A DNA stretch of 64,000 nucleotides from the NCBI RefSeq assembly GCF_000236565.1, contig NZ_AHAM01000033.1:1-64000 (forward strand). The letters are read 5' to 3'. The translations under genes were made by a program, and so were the position numbers. The notes under the pieces are model-generated. The model saw only the letters and a list, made by a program, of their open reading frames with translations. It was not told the origin of the DNA and did not search any database. The DNA is from Mesorhizobium alhagi CCNWXJ12-2. GTDB taxonomy: Bacteria > Pseudomonadota > Alphaproteobacteria > Rhizobiales > Rhizobiaceae. Shown here piece by piece: positions 9,673 through 18,319 of this stretch; position 1 is the stretch's first letter; each line of letters opens with the position of its first letter.

Positions 9673-10209
9673 TCAGCCGCGGGCGAAGGCCGTGTTCAAA
9701 AGGGTGATCTGGTCGGAGACCGGATTGGTGCGTCTTGCGGCCGGCGCCGCCGAGTGGTTGCCGGCGCGGCCATAGATCTCTTCGTCCATCCGGCGCACCA
9801 GCGCCTGCAATCTCAGCGAACGGTTCACCAGATCGACGAAAGCTTCCGGCAGTTCATTCCAGCCGGCCGCGTCGTCATGAGCCGAAGCGGTGTCGAGCCG
9901 CACCTTCGATTTCTCCGACGCCACCTGGTCGCGCGTCATCTCGCCGGAATTGGCGGCGCGCTGCAGGAGGAGCCATGAGGCGACCTGCATCAGGCGGGTG
10001 GTGAGCCGCATCGATTCGGCTGCGTAGAGCGTCGCGGCCAGGCGCGACAGCTTCTTGGCTTCGGCGCGGCCCGAACCGTCGAGATATTCGGCAGCCTGTT
10101 CGACCAGCCCCATCCCCTCATTGTAGAGGGGCTTGAAGGACTGGGAGAAGATCCGGCGTTCCGCCAGCCTGACCGTCTTCGCGCCGCTCTTCGAAGCCTC
10201 GATCATCAT
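9673..10209 (-). CDS. rcdA: RcdA-like regulator of CtrA degradation (DUF1465)
   Basis: In Caulobacter, RcdA is an adaptor that, with CpdR and PopA, delivers the cell-cycle regulator CtrA to ClpXP. The protein here has 178 residues, with the family segment LYAAESMRLTTRLMQVASWLLLQRA (about residues 70-95), a following helix RDQVASEKSKVRLD, and ELPEAFVDLVNRSLRLQALVRRMDEE. Two adjacent ATGs (10209, 10206) follow an AGGGG site; the longer ORF from 10245 is less likely. Function in this organism is inferred from the family. Confidence 0.82.
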   Translation of the reverse strand: MMIEASKSGAKTVRLAERRIFSQSFKPLYNEGMGLVEQAAEYLDGSGRAEAKKLSRLAATLYAAESMRLTTRLMQVASWLLLQRAANSGEMTRDQVASEKSKVRLDTASAHDDAAGWNELPEAFVDLVNRSLRLQALVRRMDEEIYGRAGNHSAAPAARRTNPVSDQITLLNTAFARG

Positions 10210-10388
10210 TGTCGCCCCTGCATTCCTGAAACCGCCGCATGCCATATATTGGCAGCCCGCCGGCGCGTTCCGAACCTATACGATACCGTTCCGGGAAAAT
10301 GCGCCCGTGCATGATTGAAGGCAAGCACATGTTTAACAGAAGGTTAACGCGCCCTGCCGGCGGCGGGTTGTCCACAGCGAACCGCCGA

Positions 10389-10418
10389 GGAAAAAAAGAG
10401 CCGCTGAAAAGCGGCTCT
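10389..10418 (-). terminator. Intrinsic terminator of candidate sRNA
   Basis: Perfect 9-bp stem (10397-10405 with 10410-10418) closed by a 4-base loop, followed on the minus strand by seven T residues. It lies 130 bases after the stop of the membrane-protein gene at 10548 and ends the candidate sRNA. Confidence 0.85.
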
Positions 10419-10516
10419 CAGGAGTTTAACAGGGAGGCGTCAAACGAAGTGGCTCCAAACCACTCGGTAAGTATCCAGATCACTGGATGCGCATAGTAAA
10501 CGCCCGTAAAGCTTAA
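10389..10516 (-). ncRNA. Candidate trans-acting sRNA, AbcR/ar15-like
   Basis: An apparent transcription unit of about 128 nt on the minus strand with no ORF. It is preceded by a -35-like TTGACG (10546-10551), a 17-base spacer and a GTTAAC -10-like box (10523-10528). The predicted RNA contains a hairpin with a 6-bp stem (ATCCAG...CTGGAT), a second hairpin (GTGG...CCAC), then an unpaired pyrimidine-rich stretch containing CCTCCCTG, able to pair with Shine-Dalgarno sequences, and finally the strong terminator at 10389-10418. This architecture matches the AbcR (ar15) Hfq-dependent sRNAs of Rhizobiales, which repress ABC transporter mRNAs. The family name is from memory and inferred. Confidence 0.6.
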
Positions 10517-10522
10517 CGGTGG

Positions 10523-10551
10523 GTTAACGGCCGCGAAAAAATTGTCGTCAA
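10523..10551 (-). promoter_or_regulatory. Candidate promoter of the sRNA
   Basis: TTGACG at 10551-10546 and GTTAAC at 10528-10523 (minus strand), separated by 17 bases. The -35 box overlaps the stop codon of the upstream membrane-protein gene. The -10 box is only a partial match. Confidence 0.45.
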
Positions 10552-10967
10552 CCCGCCGTCGCGTCCCGCGCTGGCACAGCCGCCCGATCGTCGGCTTTCC
10601 ACAGCACCGGCAGCGCTATCCAGGCGAAAAGCAGCAGCGAGGCGAAGAAGCCGATCGAGCTCACCGCTACGACGGGCTCTATGCCGGGATTGCCGCCGAG
10701 CATTACAAACAACCCGGCGACCAGTCCGACGCCGCTCACTGTGGTCAACCAGAAATGCGCAGGCGCCAGCCGCGAGGCGCGGGCCGCTGGCACCAACTGG
10801 TAGAAGAACGCGAACACCGCCGACATCAGCCAGCCCGCCACCATGATGTGGGCGTGGGTCGGCATCTGGGCGTGGTCGTGGCTGATCGCCATGGATAGGC
10901 CAAGTATCATTCCCGCGATCGCGTAGCCGATCGCCAGCGTGAAGAAATTGCGTGCTATAGCGTGCAT
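10548..10967 (-). CDS. Small four-helix membrane protein, heme-copper-oxidase-subunit-I-like
   Basis: A 139-residue protein with four predicted membrane helices. The His-rich segment SHDHAQMPTHAHIMVAGWLMSAVFAFFYQL resembles helix segments of cbb3-type oxidase subunit I. It is far too short to be an oxidase, so a heme or metal-binding role is only a suggestion. The ATG at 10967 has AAGGGGG about 6 bases upstream. The in-frame start at 11045 would add a Met/His/Gly-rich stretch with no ribosome binding site. Followed by the candidate sRNA. Confidence 0.65.
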   Translation of the reverse strand: MHAIARNFFTLAIGYAIAGMILGLSMAISHDHAQMPTHAHIMVAGWLMSAVFAFFYQLVPAARASRLAPAHFWLTTVSGVGLVAGLFVMLGGNPGIEPVVAVSSIGFFASLLLFAWIALPVLWKADDRAAVPARDATAG

Positions 10968-11101
10968 TGTGGACCCCCTTGCCGAGCCGCCCCCGCGGCC
11001 GTGCATCATCATCATACCGCGTTGGCCGGCCTTTTGCAGCAGCATTGTTTCGGCGCCATGTCGCCGTGCACGGGCCGTGTCGGTGCGCGGTTACATAGCC
11101 G

Positions 11102-12742
11102 CTACAGAGCCTTTGCCAGTTCGCGCAGCCGGAATTTCTGCATCTTGCCGGTTGAGGTTTTGGGGATCTCGGCGAAGATCACAGTCCGCGGACATTTGAA
11201 GCGCGCCAGGAGCGTGCGGCAATGCTCTATGATCTCGCTCTCCGTTGCAGCCTTTCCGGGCTTCAGCTCGACATAGGCGACGGGCGTCTCGCCCCATTTG
11301 TCGTCGGGCCGCGCGACGACTCCGCAGGAGGCGACCGCCGGATGCTTGTAAAGCGCGTCCTCGACCTCGATCGAAGAAATGTTCTCGCCGCCCGAAATGA
11401 TGATGTCCTTCGACCGGTCCTTGAGCTGGATGTAGCCGTCCGGATGCATCACGCCGAGGTCGCCGGAATGGAACCAGCCGCCCGCGAAGGCTTCGTCGGT
11501 CGCCGGCCGGTTCTTCAGATAACCCTTCATGACGATGTTGCCGCGGAACATGACCTCGCCGATGGTCTCGCCGTCAGCGGGCGTCGCTTCCATCGTCTCG
11601 GGGTCGAGCACCGTCAGCGCCTCCAGCGCGGCATAGCGCACGCCCTGGCGCGCCTTTCTCGCCGTGCGCGGGCCCTTGTCGAGCGCGTCCCAGCCGGCGT
11701 GCCATTCATTGACGACGGCGGGGCCGTACGTCTCGGTCAGCCCGTAGAGGTGGGTCACGGCAAACCCCGCGTCGGCCATGCCCGAAAGCACAGCCTCCGG
11801 CGGCGGAGCGGCCGCGGTGTTGAAGGTCACCGTCTGCGGAAATTCCCGTTTATCCGCGTCGGGTGCGTCGATCAGCGTCGACATTACGATCGGCGCGCCG
11901 CAGAGATGGGTGACGCCATGGTCGGCGATGGCGTCATACATGGCCTTCGCCCGCACCCAGCGCAGGCAGACATGCGTGCCCGCCTGCACCGCCAGCGTCC
12001 ACGGAAAGCACCAGCCATTGCAGTGGAACATCGGCAGCGTCCACAGATAGGCCGGGTGCTTGCCCATTCCGGCATGGATGGTGTTGGCGTAGGCCATCAG
12101 CGCCGCGCCGCGATGATGATAGACCACGCCCTTGGGATTGCCGGTGGTGCCGGACGTGTAGTTCAGCGAAATCGCGTCCCACTCATCGTCGGGCATCGAC
12201 CAGGAAAATTCCGGGTCGCCACTCGAGACGAATTCCTCGTAATCAAGCGAGCCGATTCGCTCGCCCTTAGGATAGGGTGCGTCGGCGGCGTATTCCGGAT
12301 CGTCATAGTCGATGACCAGGGGCCGGACCTTGGCGAGCGCCAGCGCCTCCTTCGTGACTGTGGAGAACTCGCGGTCGACGATCAGCACCTTGGTCTCGGC
12401 ATGGTCGAGCTGGAAGGCGATCACCGCCGCGTCGAGCCTTGTGTTCAGCGAATGCAGCACGGCCTTGACCATCGGCACGCCGAAATGCGCTTCCAGCATG
12501 GCCGGCGTGTTGGACAGCATCACCGTCACCGTATCGCCCTTGCCGATGCCCTTCTGCGCCAGCGCCGAGGCAAGCTGCAACGACCGGCGCCAGAAATCGC
12601 GGTAGGAGAGCCGTAGGCTGCCGTGGATGATAGCAGTCTGGTCTGGATAGGTCTTCGCCGCACGCTCGAGATAGGTGAGCGGCGTCAGCGGCTGGAAGTT
12701 GGCAGTGTTTCGCTCCAGGTCGCTGTCGTAGATGCTCGCCAC
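11102..12742 (-). CDS. Acyl-CoA synthetase (AMP-forming), fatty-acid--CoA ligase type
   Basis: Activates a carboxylic acid, probably a medium- or long-chain fatty acid, to its CoA thioester using ATP. The protein has 546 residues of the ANL superfamily: P-loop-like motif LNYTSGTTGNPKGVVYHHR (about residue 180), HLYGLTETYGPAV, the hinge FHSGDLGVMHPDGYIQLKDRSKDII, and the C-terminal catalytic Lys in KTSTGKMQKFRLRE. Substrate cannot be fixed from sequence. No partner genes adjoin it; the next gene on this strand is the unrelated parE. Confidence 0.88.
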   Translation of the reverse strand: MASIYDSDLERNTANFQPLTPLTYLERAAKTYPDQTAIIHGSLRLSYRDFWRRSLQLASALAQKGIGKGDTVTVMLSNTPAMLEAHFGVPMVKAVLHSLNTRLDAAVIAFQLDHAETKVLIVDREFSTVTKEALALAKVRPLVIDYDDPEYAADAPYPKGERIGSLDYEEFVSSGDPEFSWSMPDDEWDAISLNYTSGTTGNPKGVVYHHRGAALMAYANTIHAGMGKHPAYLWTLPMFHCNGWCFPWTLAVQAGTHVCLRWVRAKAMYDAIADHGVTHLCGAPIVMSTLIDAPDADKREFPQTVTFNTAAAPPPEAVLSGMADAGFAVTHLYGLTETYGPAVVNEWHAGWDALDKGPRTARKARQGVRYAALEALTVLDPETMEATPADGETIGEVMFRGNIVMKGYLKNRPATDEAFAGGWFHSGDLGVMHPDGYIQLKDRSKDIIISGGENISSIEVEDALYKHPAVASCGVVARPDDKWGETPVAYVELKPGKAATESEIIEHCRTLLARFKCPRTVIFAEIPKTSTGKMQKFRLRELAKAL

Positions 12743-12823
12743 TGAAGTTTCCCCGCTGGATGAGTTTTAGCGGAGCTTAGCGGCAACGATAGGCGTCGTC
12801 ATCTGGTGTTGAGCGGTTGGCGG

Positions 12824-13135
12824 TCACGACCTGTCGTCCTCATAATAGGCGACGATGTCGCGGTGACCCTCGAGGATATTAACGACTTCGAACCGATCTC
12901 CATCATATCGAAAGAAGATCACATAGCTTCCGAATGCGAAGCTGCGGATGTCCGGCCGCAGTTCGGGCCGCGCCCGGCCCAGCGTCCCAGGCAGGGCCGC
13001 CAGTTTCGCGCACTGCCCGCGTAATTCTTCGGTAAAGCGGCGGCCGATGGCCAGGCTGCCGCTTTCTCGCGTGATGTAATCTAGAATTGCAAGCAGATCC
13101 CGCCGAGCCGACGCCAGATAGACGAGGCGCGGCAC
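12824..13135 (-). CDS. parE: ParE/RelE-family toxin
   Basis: Type II toxin; ParE members poison DNA gyrase and RelE members cleave mRNA. The protein has 103 residues with the ParE-type pattern: YLASARRDLLAILDYITRESGS, central LAALPGTLGRARPELRPDIRSFAFGSYVIFFRY, and the ending VVNILEGHRD. The GTG at 13135 follows the antitoxin TGA directly (TGAGTG), so translation is coupled. ParE is favoured over RelE because the partner is ParD-like. Confidence 0.87.
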   Translation of the reverse strand: MPRLVYLASARRDLLAILDYITRESGSLAIGRRFTEELRGQCAKLAALPGTLGRARPELRPDIRSFAFGSYVIFFRYDGDRFEVVNILEGHRDIVAYYEDDRS

Positions 13136-13381
13136 TCAAAAGCCTTCGTTGGCAAGCGCTGAAGCTTTTGCCGCGATCGCCTCCTCCACTTCGTCGTCGC
13201 TGTGGGCACCGCCTTCCGCAATCGACGCATCCAGTGTTGCGCGAAGCGCCTGCAATTTTGCCTCCCGCTCCTCGACGAGCCGCAGGCCTTCACGCACGAC
13301 TTCGCTTGCCGAACCGTAGCGGCCCTGCTTCACAATGCGGGTGACAAAGCCTTCCCAGCGCTCTCCAATGGAAACGTTCAT
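13136..13381 (-). CDS. parD: ParD-family ribbon-helix-helix antitoxin
   Basis: The 81-residue antitoxin begins MNVSIGERWEGFVTRIVKQGRYGSASEVVREGLRLVEE, the CopG/ParD ribbon-helix-helix domain, followed by an acidic toxin-binding tail. Ribosome binding site GAGGAGG lies close upstream. It should bind ParE and repress the promoter at 13405-13432. Confidence 0.88.
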   Translation of the reverse strand: MNVSIGERWEGFVTRIVKQGRYGSASEVVREGLRLVEEREAKLQALRATLDASIAEGGAHSDDEVEEAIAAKASALANEGF

Positions 13382-13404
13382 GGCGATGCCTCCTCTAGGG
13401 CGTC

Positions 13405-13432
13405 AGTATAGCTAATAGCAAGAATGGCGCAA
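13405..13432 (-). promoter_or_regulatory. Candidate promoter of parDE
   Basis: TTGCGC (13432-13427) and TATACT (13410-13405) on the minus strand, separated by 16 bases and ending 24 bases before the parD start. The small palindrome GCTATTAGC overlaps the -10 region and could be part of the ParD operator. Confidence 0.5.
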
Positions 13433-13466
13433 TCTTTGTTATTCGCCTGACTTCGCGCGGGCGTGA

Positions 13467-14678
13467 TCAGAAGAGCGCCCCGGCCCTTTCACCGACGGAT
13501 GCCTTCGGCGACTGCGCGGATCCGGTCGCCGCCATGTCCGCGGGTCGGCGTCCGCCGAAGCCGATCTTCGGCAGCCATTCGAGATAGTAGGCGAAGGCGA
13601 ATTGCAGCGCGATGCCCGTCGAGATCAGCACCGTGTCGTAGACGAAGCCGCCGGGGCTGACGATCTTCATCACCTGGCAGAGCATCGCCAGCATGGTGCC
13701 GGCGATGAAGACGGGCAGCGAATGCCTGCCGAGCACCGCCAGCGGATTGCGGGGGCTCGTCCGCGCCAGGTTCGAGAGGCCGGGCAGCACCGTGATCAGG
13801 TAGGCGAGCGAGAGGATGTGCAGAAGTCGGGACAGCGAAAGAAACGTCTTGTCGAAGCCGCCGAGAACTGCGGGCAGCGCCAGCGATGTTTCCGCGCCCC
13901 AGAGCGGAAGCCGGACCCAGACCAGAGCGAAGACCAGATAGGCGACGGCCAGCAAGACCAGCCACAGGTTGAAGCGGATCTCGCCGCCACGCCGGACATG
14001 CATCGTCGAAGCGACGCCGATTATGAAGAGAAACTGCCAGGACAGCGGATTGAGAAACCAGAGGCCGTCGGCCGGGTAGTTGGCCGGAGCGATCTGCCAG
14101 ACACCGGCAAGCAGCCATACGAGGCCCGAGACCGTAACCATCAGGCCGAGATTGAGGCTGCCCAGCAGCAGGAAGAACGGCATCATCAGGAGCACGGCCG
14201 CATACATGGACAATATGTTGTTGTAGCCGATCTGGTGGCCGAGCGTGGCGATGCCGATCAGCGCCTCCGGCGTGTCCTCGATGATCATCTGGATGTTGAT
14301 CAGCTTCAGAAGATCGGGCCGGGTGAAATAAAGCGCGGCTGCCGAGAATATGGCCAGTGTCGCCACGGTCGTCATGACATGAGCGACATAGAGCACGCCC
14401 GCCCGCTTCCACGCCTTGAGCACAATCACCAGCCTGTTGCCCGGCTGGAATTTCAGCCCGTAGGCCAGGCCGACGGAGACGCCGGAGATCAGGACGAAGG
14501 CTTCGGCCGAATCGGAAAAGCCGAAATTCTTGTGGGTGAGGTGCTCGAACAGGGTGCCTGGCACGTGGTTGACGAAGATCGTCAGCAGGGCCAGCGCCCG
14601 TAAAACGTCGATGCTGGTGTCCCGCCTGAGTCGGGGACTGACGGTCATCGCGGTCATGACTTCTTCCGTGACGTTCAC
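13467..14678 (-). CDS. opgC: OpgC-domain integral membrane protein
   Basis: OpgC proteins are membrane acyltransferases that add succinyl or similar groups to osmoregulated periplasmic glucans. The protein has 403 residues with about ten membrane helices. The N-terminal RRDTSIDVLRALALLTIFVNHVPGTLFEHLTHKNFGFSDSAEAFVLISG carries the family Asp and His signature, and LAVLGRHSLPVFIAGTML lies near the C-terminus. An alternative start is the Met at residue 8 or 11. No glucan synthase (ndvA/B, opgGH) is nearby, so the substrate is inferred only from the family. Confidence 0.82.
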   Translation of the reverse strand: MNVTEEVMTAMTVSPRLRRDTSIDVLRALALLTIFVNHVPGTLFEHLTHKNFGFSDSAEAFVLISGVSVGLAYGLKFQPGNRLVIVLKAWKRAGVLYVAHVMTTVATLAIFSAAALYFTRPDLLKLINIQMIIEDTPEALIGIATLGHQIGYNNILSMYAAVLLMMPFFLLLGSLNLGLMVTVSGLVWLLAGVWQIAPANYPADGLWFLNPLSWQFLFIIGVASTMHVRRGGEIRFNLWLVLLAVAYLVFALVWVRLPLWGAETSLALPAVLGGFDKTFLSLSRLLHILSLAYLITVLPGLSNLARTSPRNPLAVLGRHSLPVFIAGTMLAMLCQVMKIVSPGGFVYDTVLISTGIALQFAFAYYLEWLPKIGFGGRRPADMAATGSAQSPKASVGERAGALF

Positions 14679-14781
14679 TCGGTGCCTCGCGGTCCGAGTC
14701 GGCGGCGCGGCGAATCCGCCATGCAGAAGCTGTCCGAAAGAGGCGAATTTGTGCGCCTCTCCGTCACAAAATAATTCACCT

Positions 14782-15552
14782 TCAAAACATTTGGATGACG
14801 CCGTCCCAGATCAGCTTGAGCCCGATGATCGCCACCGTGGCGTAAGTGAACGGGTAAAACACTTCCGGCCGCATGCGGCGCACGAGCCATGCGCCGGCAA
14901 GCGTCGCGAGCGGCGCCATCGGCATCAGCACGGCCGAAGCCGTCAAGTTGGTCGTGTCGAACTGGCCGAGCGCGAAATAGGGAACCAGCTTGACCGCATT
15001 GGTAACCGCGAAAAAGATCGCGCCGGTGCCGGTCAGCACTTTCGGGTCCATCCGCAGCGGCAGCGCATAGACCTGGAAGGGCGGCCCGCCGACATGGGCG
15101 ACGAAGCTGGTGAAGCCGGCGACGGCGCCCCAGAAGCCCGCGGCGATACGGTTCGGGCTGGCGGCATAGGCGGAGCCGTGCCTGAACTGCTGGTAGACCC
15201 AGCGCGCGACGAAAACGATCGCTACCGCACCGACGATGAAGCGCACCATGTCGGCTGTGACCAGCGCCGCCGTCAGCCAGCCAAGGCCGATGCCGGCCAG
15301 CGCGCCGGGCAGCATCGTTGTCAGCGTCAGGCGGTCGAACACGCCGCGCCAGGTCCACAGCGAGACCATGTCCATCAGCACCAGTATCGGCAGCAGGATC
15401 GCGGCCGCCTGCACCGGCGGCATGACGAGCGCCATCAAGGGCACGCCGACAAAGCCGACCGCGCCGCCGAAGCCGCCCTTCGACAGGCCGACAAGGATGA
15501 CGGCCGGAATGGCGGCCGCGTAGAACCACGGATCGGTGAGCAGCGCGTTCAT
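14782..15552 (-). CDS. TauE/SafE-family membrane transporter
   Basis: Putative exporter of sulfite or organosulfur anions (DUF81 family). The protein has 256 residues with about eight membrane helices and two related halves, each starting with a Gly-rich motif: VILVGLSKGGFGGAVGFVGVPLMAL and AGFWGAVAGFTSFVAHVGGPPFQVYALP. The ATG at 15552 matches the family start; longer in-frame extension to 15816 would run into the divergent ThiE-like gene. Substrate is unproven. Confidence 0.88.
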   Translation of the reverse strand: MNALLTDPWFYAAAIPAVILVGLSKGGFGGAVGFVGVPLMALVMPPVQAAAILLPILVLMDMVSLWTWRGVFDRLTLTTMLPGALAGIGLGWLTAALVTADMVRFIVGAVAIVFVARWVYQQFRHGSAYAASPNRIAAGFWGAVAGFTSFVAHVGGPPFQVYALPLRMDPKVLTGTGAIFFAVTNAVKLVPYFALGQFDTTNLTASAVLMPMAPLATLAGAWLVRRMRPEVFYPFTYATVAIIGLKLIWDGVIQMF

Positions 15553-15694
15553 GGAAAGGGCCTTTCGCCATCCCGCAATATCGCGACAGCGGCGATTCGG
15601 CGAGAGGCGCAAACCCTGTTCAAGCGGCCAGCCTTCGTCTATGCCCAAATCCAACCACGATCCCGCTGCATGGGAACCGACAGAAAGCTCAGCA

Positions 15695-16351
15695 ATGCAC
15701 GTCACACCGCCCAACCGCTGCCGCATAGTGCTGATCGCTCCGTCCGGCGAAGACGCCGCGGCGTTCGAGCCGCGCTTGCGCGCCGCGATCTCGGGCGGCG
15801 ACATCGCTTCGATCATCCTGCCGGCCTACGAGCTCGACGAAGCCTCGTTCCAGGCTTTCGCCGAGCGGATCGTGCCGGTTGCGCAGGCGGCCAACATTGC
15901 CGCCATCATAGCCGACGATACGCGGATCGCCGGCCGGGTGGGGGCAGACGGGCTGCATCTCGAAACGGGAAGGGCCGCACTCGAGGAGGCGATCGAACGC
16001 TTCCAGGACCGGATGACGGTCGGCGCGGGCGGGGCCAAGACGCGCGACGATGCACTGAATCTGGGCGAGGCGCGTCCCGATTACATGTTCTTCGGCCGCT
16101 TCGGCTACGACAACAAGCCAGAACCGCACAATCGCAACCTTGCGCTCGGCCATTGGTGGGCCGAGATGATCGAAATCCCCTGCATCCTCATGGCCGGCTC
16201 GGACATCGCTTCGGTCGAAACGGTGGCGGAAACGGGATGCGAGTTCGTGGCGCTGTCAAGCGCCGTATTCGGTGATGGCGTCGATCCCGCACAGGCCATT
16301 GCGCGCGCCAACGCCATTCTCGACGAGACGGCGCCACGGTTCGAGGAGTAG
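15695..16351 (+). CDS. ThiE-like thiamine phosphate synthase family protein
   Basis: A TIM-barrel protein of the thiamine phosphate synthase/TenI family. About 218 residues with NRCRIVLIAPSGEDA at the start, GADGLHLETGRAALEEAI as the phosphate/pyrophosphate-side motif, VGAGGAKTRDDALNLGEARPDYMFFGRFG, and GCEFVALSSAVFGDG. Several catalytic positions of genuine ThiE (for example the KD..R pyrimidine pocket) are not obvious, so it may be a paralogue. An ATG at 15641 in the same frame would add 18 residues. Its stop lies 3 bases before the TTG of the Sel1 gene, so the two are likely co-transcribed. Confidence 0.75.
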   Translation: MHVTPPNRCRIVLIAPSGEDAAAFEPRLRAAISGGDIASIILPAYELDEASFQAFAERIVPVAQAANIAAIIADDTRIAGRVGADGLHLETGRAALEEAIERFQDRMTVGAGGAKTRDDALNLGEARPDYMFFGRFGYDNKPEPHNRNLALGHWWAEMIEIPCILMAGSDIASVETVAETGCEFVALSSAVFGDGVDPAQAIARANAILDETAPRFEE

Positions 16352-16354
16352 GTT

Positions 16355-17512
16355 TTGACTGCATTGAAACCATCCGTCCGAGCATGGCTCACGGCGCTGG
16401 CATTGCTTTCAGCGGCGCCCGGCGTCCATGCGGAGGACGCTGCGCCGGCTGATCCCGCACCGGCACAGAAGGCCGCGCCGGAAACGAAATTGCCTGCGGA
16501 GACTACCACGGAGCCGCCGCCGAAAGCTCTCACAGCAGAGCCGCCGGCAAAAATCCCCGCCGCTCCGCCACTAGCTAGCCCATTGCCCGCTCCCGCGGAG
16601 GCAAAGCCGCTAGGCGTCGATCCCACGCGGTTCGGCGGCCCCCGAACCGCCGACGGCAAGCCCGACCCGGCGCGCTTCGGGGCCAAGCCCGCCGATCCCG
16701 CCTATGGCGCGTTCCAGCGCGGGCTCTACAAGACCGCCTACAATCTGGCGCTGGTGCGCGCCGAAAACGGCGACCCGGCCGCGCAGACATTGGTCGCTGA
16801 GATACTGTCGCGCGGGCTCGGCATGGCCCGCAACGAGGCCGAGGCCGCCAGATGGTACGCGCGCGCTTCCGAGCAGGGCGTTCCGGAGGCGCAGTTCCAG
16901 TATGGGCTGATGCTCCTCGACGGGCGCTTTGTGAAGAGGGACCCGCAGGGCGCCTATGCGCTGATGCAAGCGGCCGCCGAAGCCGGCAACCGTCTGGCGC
17001 AATTCAATTTCGCGCAGATGCTGGTCGACCGCGAGGGTGGGGCGAAAGGGCTCGAAAAGGCAGTCTCCTACTACGAGCGCGCGGCCAAGTCCGGTCTTGC
17101 CGACGCGCAATACGCAATGGCGCAAATCCATGCCAACGGTGTCGGCGGCAAGGCCAGGGACGAGAAGGAAGCGCGGCGCTGGCTGGTGTTGGCGGCACGG
17201 CAGAATTTCGACACCGCCCAACTCGATCTTGGCACCTGGCTGGTCGACGGGCGCGGTGGTGCGCGCAATCTGAAGGAAGGTTTCGGCTGGATGCGGCGGG
17301 CGGCGGCGGGCGGCAATGTCGCGGCGCAGAACCGCCTCGCCAAGCTCTACATGAAGGGACTCGGCGTCGAGCCGGATTCCATTGCCGCCGCCGCCTGGTA
17401 CATCCTCGCCCGGCGCGCGGGGCTTACCGATCCCGAAATGGAGGATTTCTTCAACGGGCTGACCGACGAAGAGCTCAAGAAGGCCCTGGAGCGCGCCAAC
17501 CGGCTCCGCTGA
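16355..17512 (+). CDS. Sel1-repeat (TPR-like) exported protein
   Basis: The 385-residue protein has a TTG start placed directly after GAGGAGTAGG, a signal peptide (about residues 10-26, ending HAEDA), and a Pro/Ala-rich linker to about residue 90. From about residue 105 to 365 it carries six Sel1 repeats, visible as [75 protein letters not shown] and [14 protein letters not shown]. Such repeats are protein-protein scaffolds, often periplasmic. No specific role is known. Translationally close to the upstream ThiE-like gene. Confidence 0.85.
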   Translation: MTALKPSVRAWLTALALLSAAPGVHAEDAAPADPAPAQKAAPETKLPAETTTEPPPKALTAEPPAKIPAAPPLASPLPAPAEAKPLGVDPTRFGGPRTADGKPDPARFGAKPADPAYGAFQRGLYKTAYNLALVRAENGDPAAQTLVAEILSRGLGMARNEAEAARWYARASEQGVPEAQFQYGLMLLDGRFVKRDPQGAYALMQAAAEAGNRLAQFNFAQMLVDREGGAKGLEKAVSYYERAAKSGLADAQYAMAQIHANGVGGKARDEKEARRWLVLAARQNFDTAQLDLGTWLVDGRGGARNLKEGFGWMRRAAAGGNVAAQNRLAKLYMKGLGVEPDSIAAAAWYILARRAGLTDPEMEDFFNGLTDEELKKALERANRLR

Positions 17513-17621
17513 GGGCCTGCTTCTCCGGCATTTCCTTCGATCCCTTGCCTCTTTTGCCGATTTGTGGTCTTGGAGGCGCCGAAACCGCCAATCGGCGTAC
17601 AAACCTCCGGAATCGCGAAAT

Positions 17622-18188
17622 ATGGCCAAGATTAACGGCAACGAAATCCGTCCCGGCAACGTCATCGAGCATGATGGCGGGCTCTGGGTGGCGGTCAGGA
17701 CCAACCATGTTAAGCCCGGCAAGGGCGGCGCCTACAACCAGGTCGAATTGAAGAACCTGATCAACGGCACCAAGCTCAACGAGCGCTTCCGTTCGGCCGA
17801 GACCGTGGAAAAGATCCGTCTCGAGCAGAAGGATTTTTCCTATCTCTACGAACAGGGCGACGCCCTGGTGTTCATGGACACCGAGAGCTACGAGCAGCTC
17901 GAACTGCAGAAGGATTTCGTCGGCGACCGCGCCGCCTTCCTGCAGGACGGCATGATGGTGACGGTCGAACTCTACGACGAACGGCCGATCGGCATCTCGC
18001 TGCCCGACCAGGTAACGCTGACCATCACCGAGGCCGACCCGGTCGTGAAGGGCCAGACGGCAGCCTCCTCCTACAAGCCGGCGCTGCTCGAAAACGGCAT
18101 CCGCGTGCTGGTGCCGCCCTTTATCTCGTCAGGCGAGAAGATCGTCGTCGACACCAACGAGATCACCTACGTCCGCCGCGCGGACTGA
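17622..18188 (+). CDS. efp: Translation elongation factor P
   Basis: Relieves ribosome stalling at polyproline stretches. The protein has 188 residues with the three beta-barrel domains: KOW-like domain [23 protein letters not shown] with the tip loop [17 protein letters not shown] (modifiable Lys in PGKGGA), middle OB domain, and the C-terminal OB with [29 protein letters not shown]. The ATG at 17622 matches the family start. Unmodified or beta-lysylated status cannot be told here, since no epmA/epmB lies in the window. Confidence 0.96.
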   Translation: MAKINGNEIRPGNVIEHDGGLWVAVRTNHVKPGKGGAYNQVELKNLINGTKLNERFRSAETVEKIRLEQKDFSYLYEQGDALVFMDTESYEQLELQKDFVGDRAAFLQDGMMVTVELYDERPIGISLPDQVTLTITEADPVVKGQTAASSYKPALLENGIRVLVPPFISSGEKIVVDTNEITYVRRAD

Positions 18189-18190
18189 AA

Positions 18191-18310
18191 TAAGCGAATA
18201 GGGAATAGTGAGTAGCGAATAGAAAATTTTTATACCGCAACCGGCGGCTCCCAACCCGCACTCACTACTCACTACTCACTACTCACTATTCGCTATTCGC
18301 TATTCGCTAA
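18191..18310. repeat. Inverted heptanucleotide tandem repeat between efp and suhB-like gene
   Basis: The right arm (18259-18310) is a tandem array of 7-base units: three CACTACT, one CACTATT, two CGCTATT and a final CGCTAA. The left arm (18191-18222) carries the reverse complement of similar units. The arms are about 36 bases apart and could form a long imperfect hairpin. The array ends about 10 bases before the suhB-like start codon. Confidence 0.85.
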
Positions 18311-18319
18311 GGACTTCCC

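Noticed and set aside
18191-18310. Repeat array considered as a CRISPR array.
   Set aside because: Units are 7 bases, contiguous and without spacers, and there are no cas genes.
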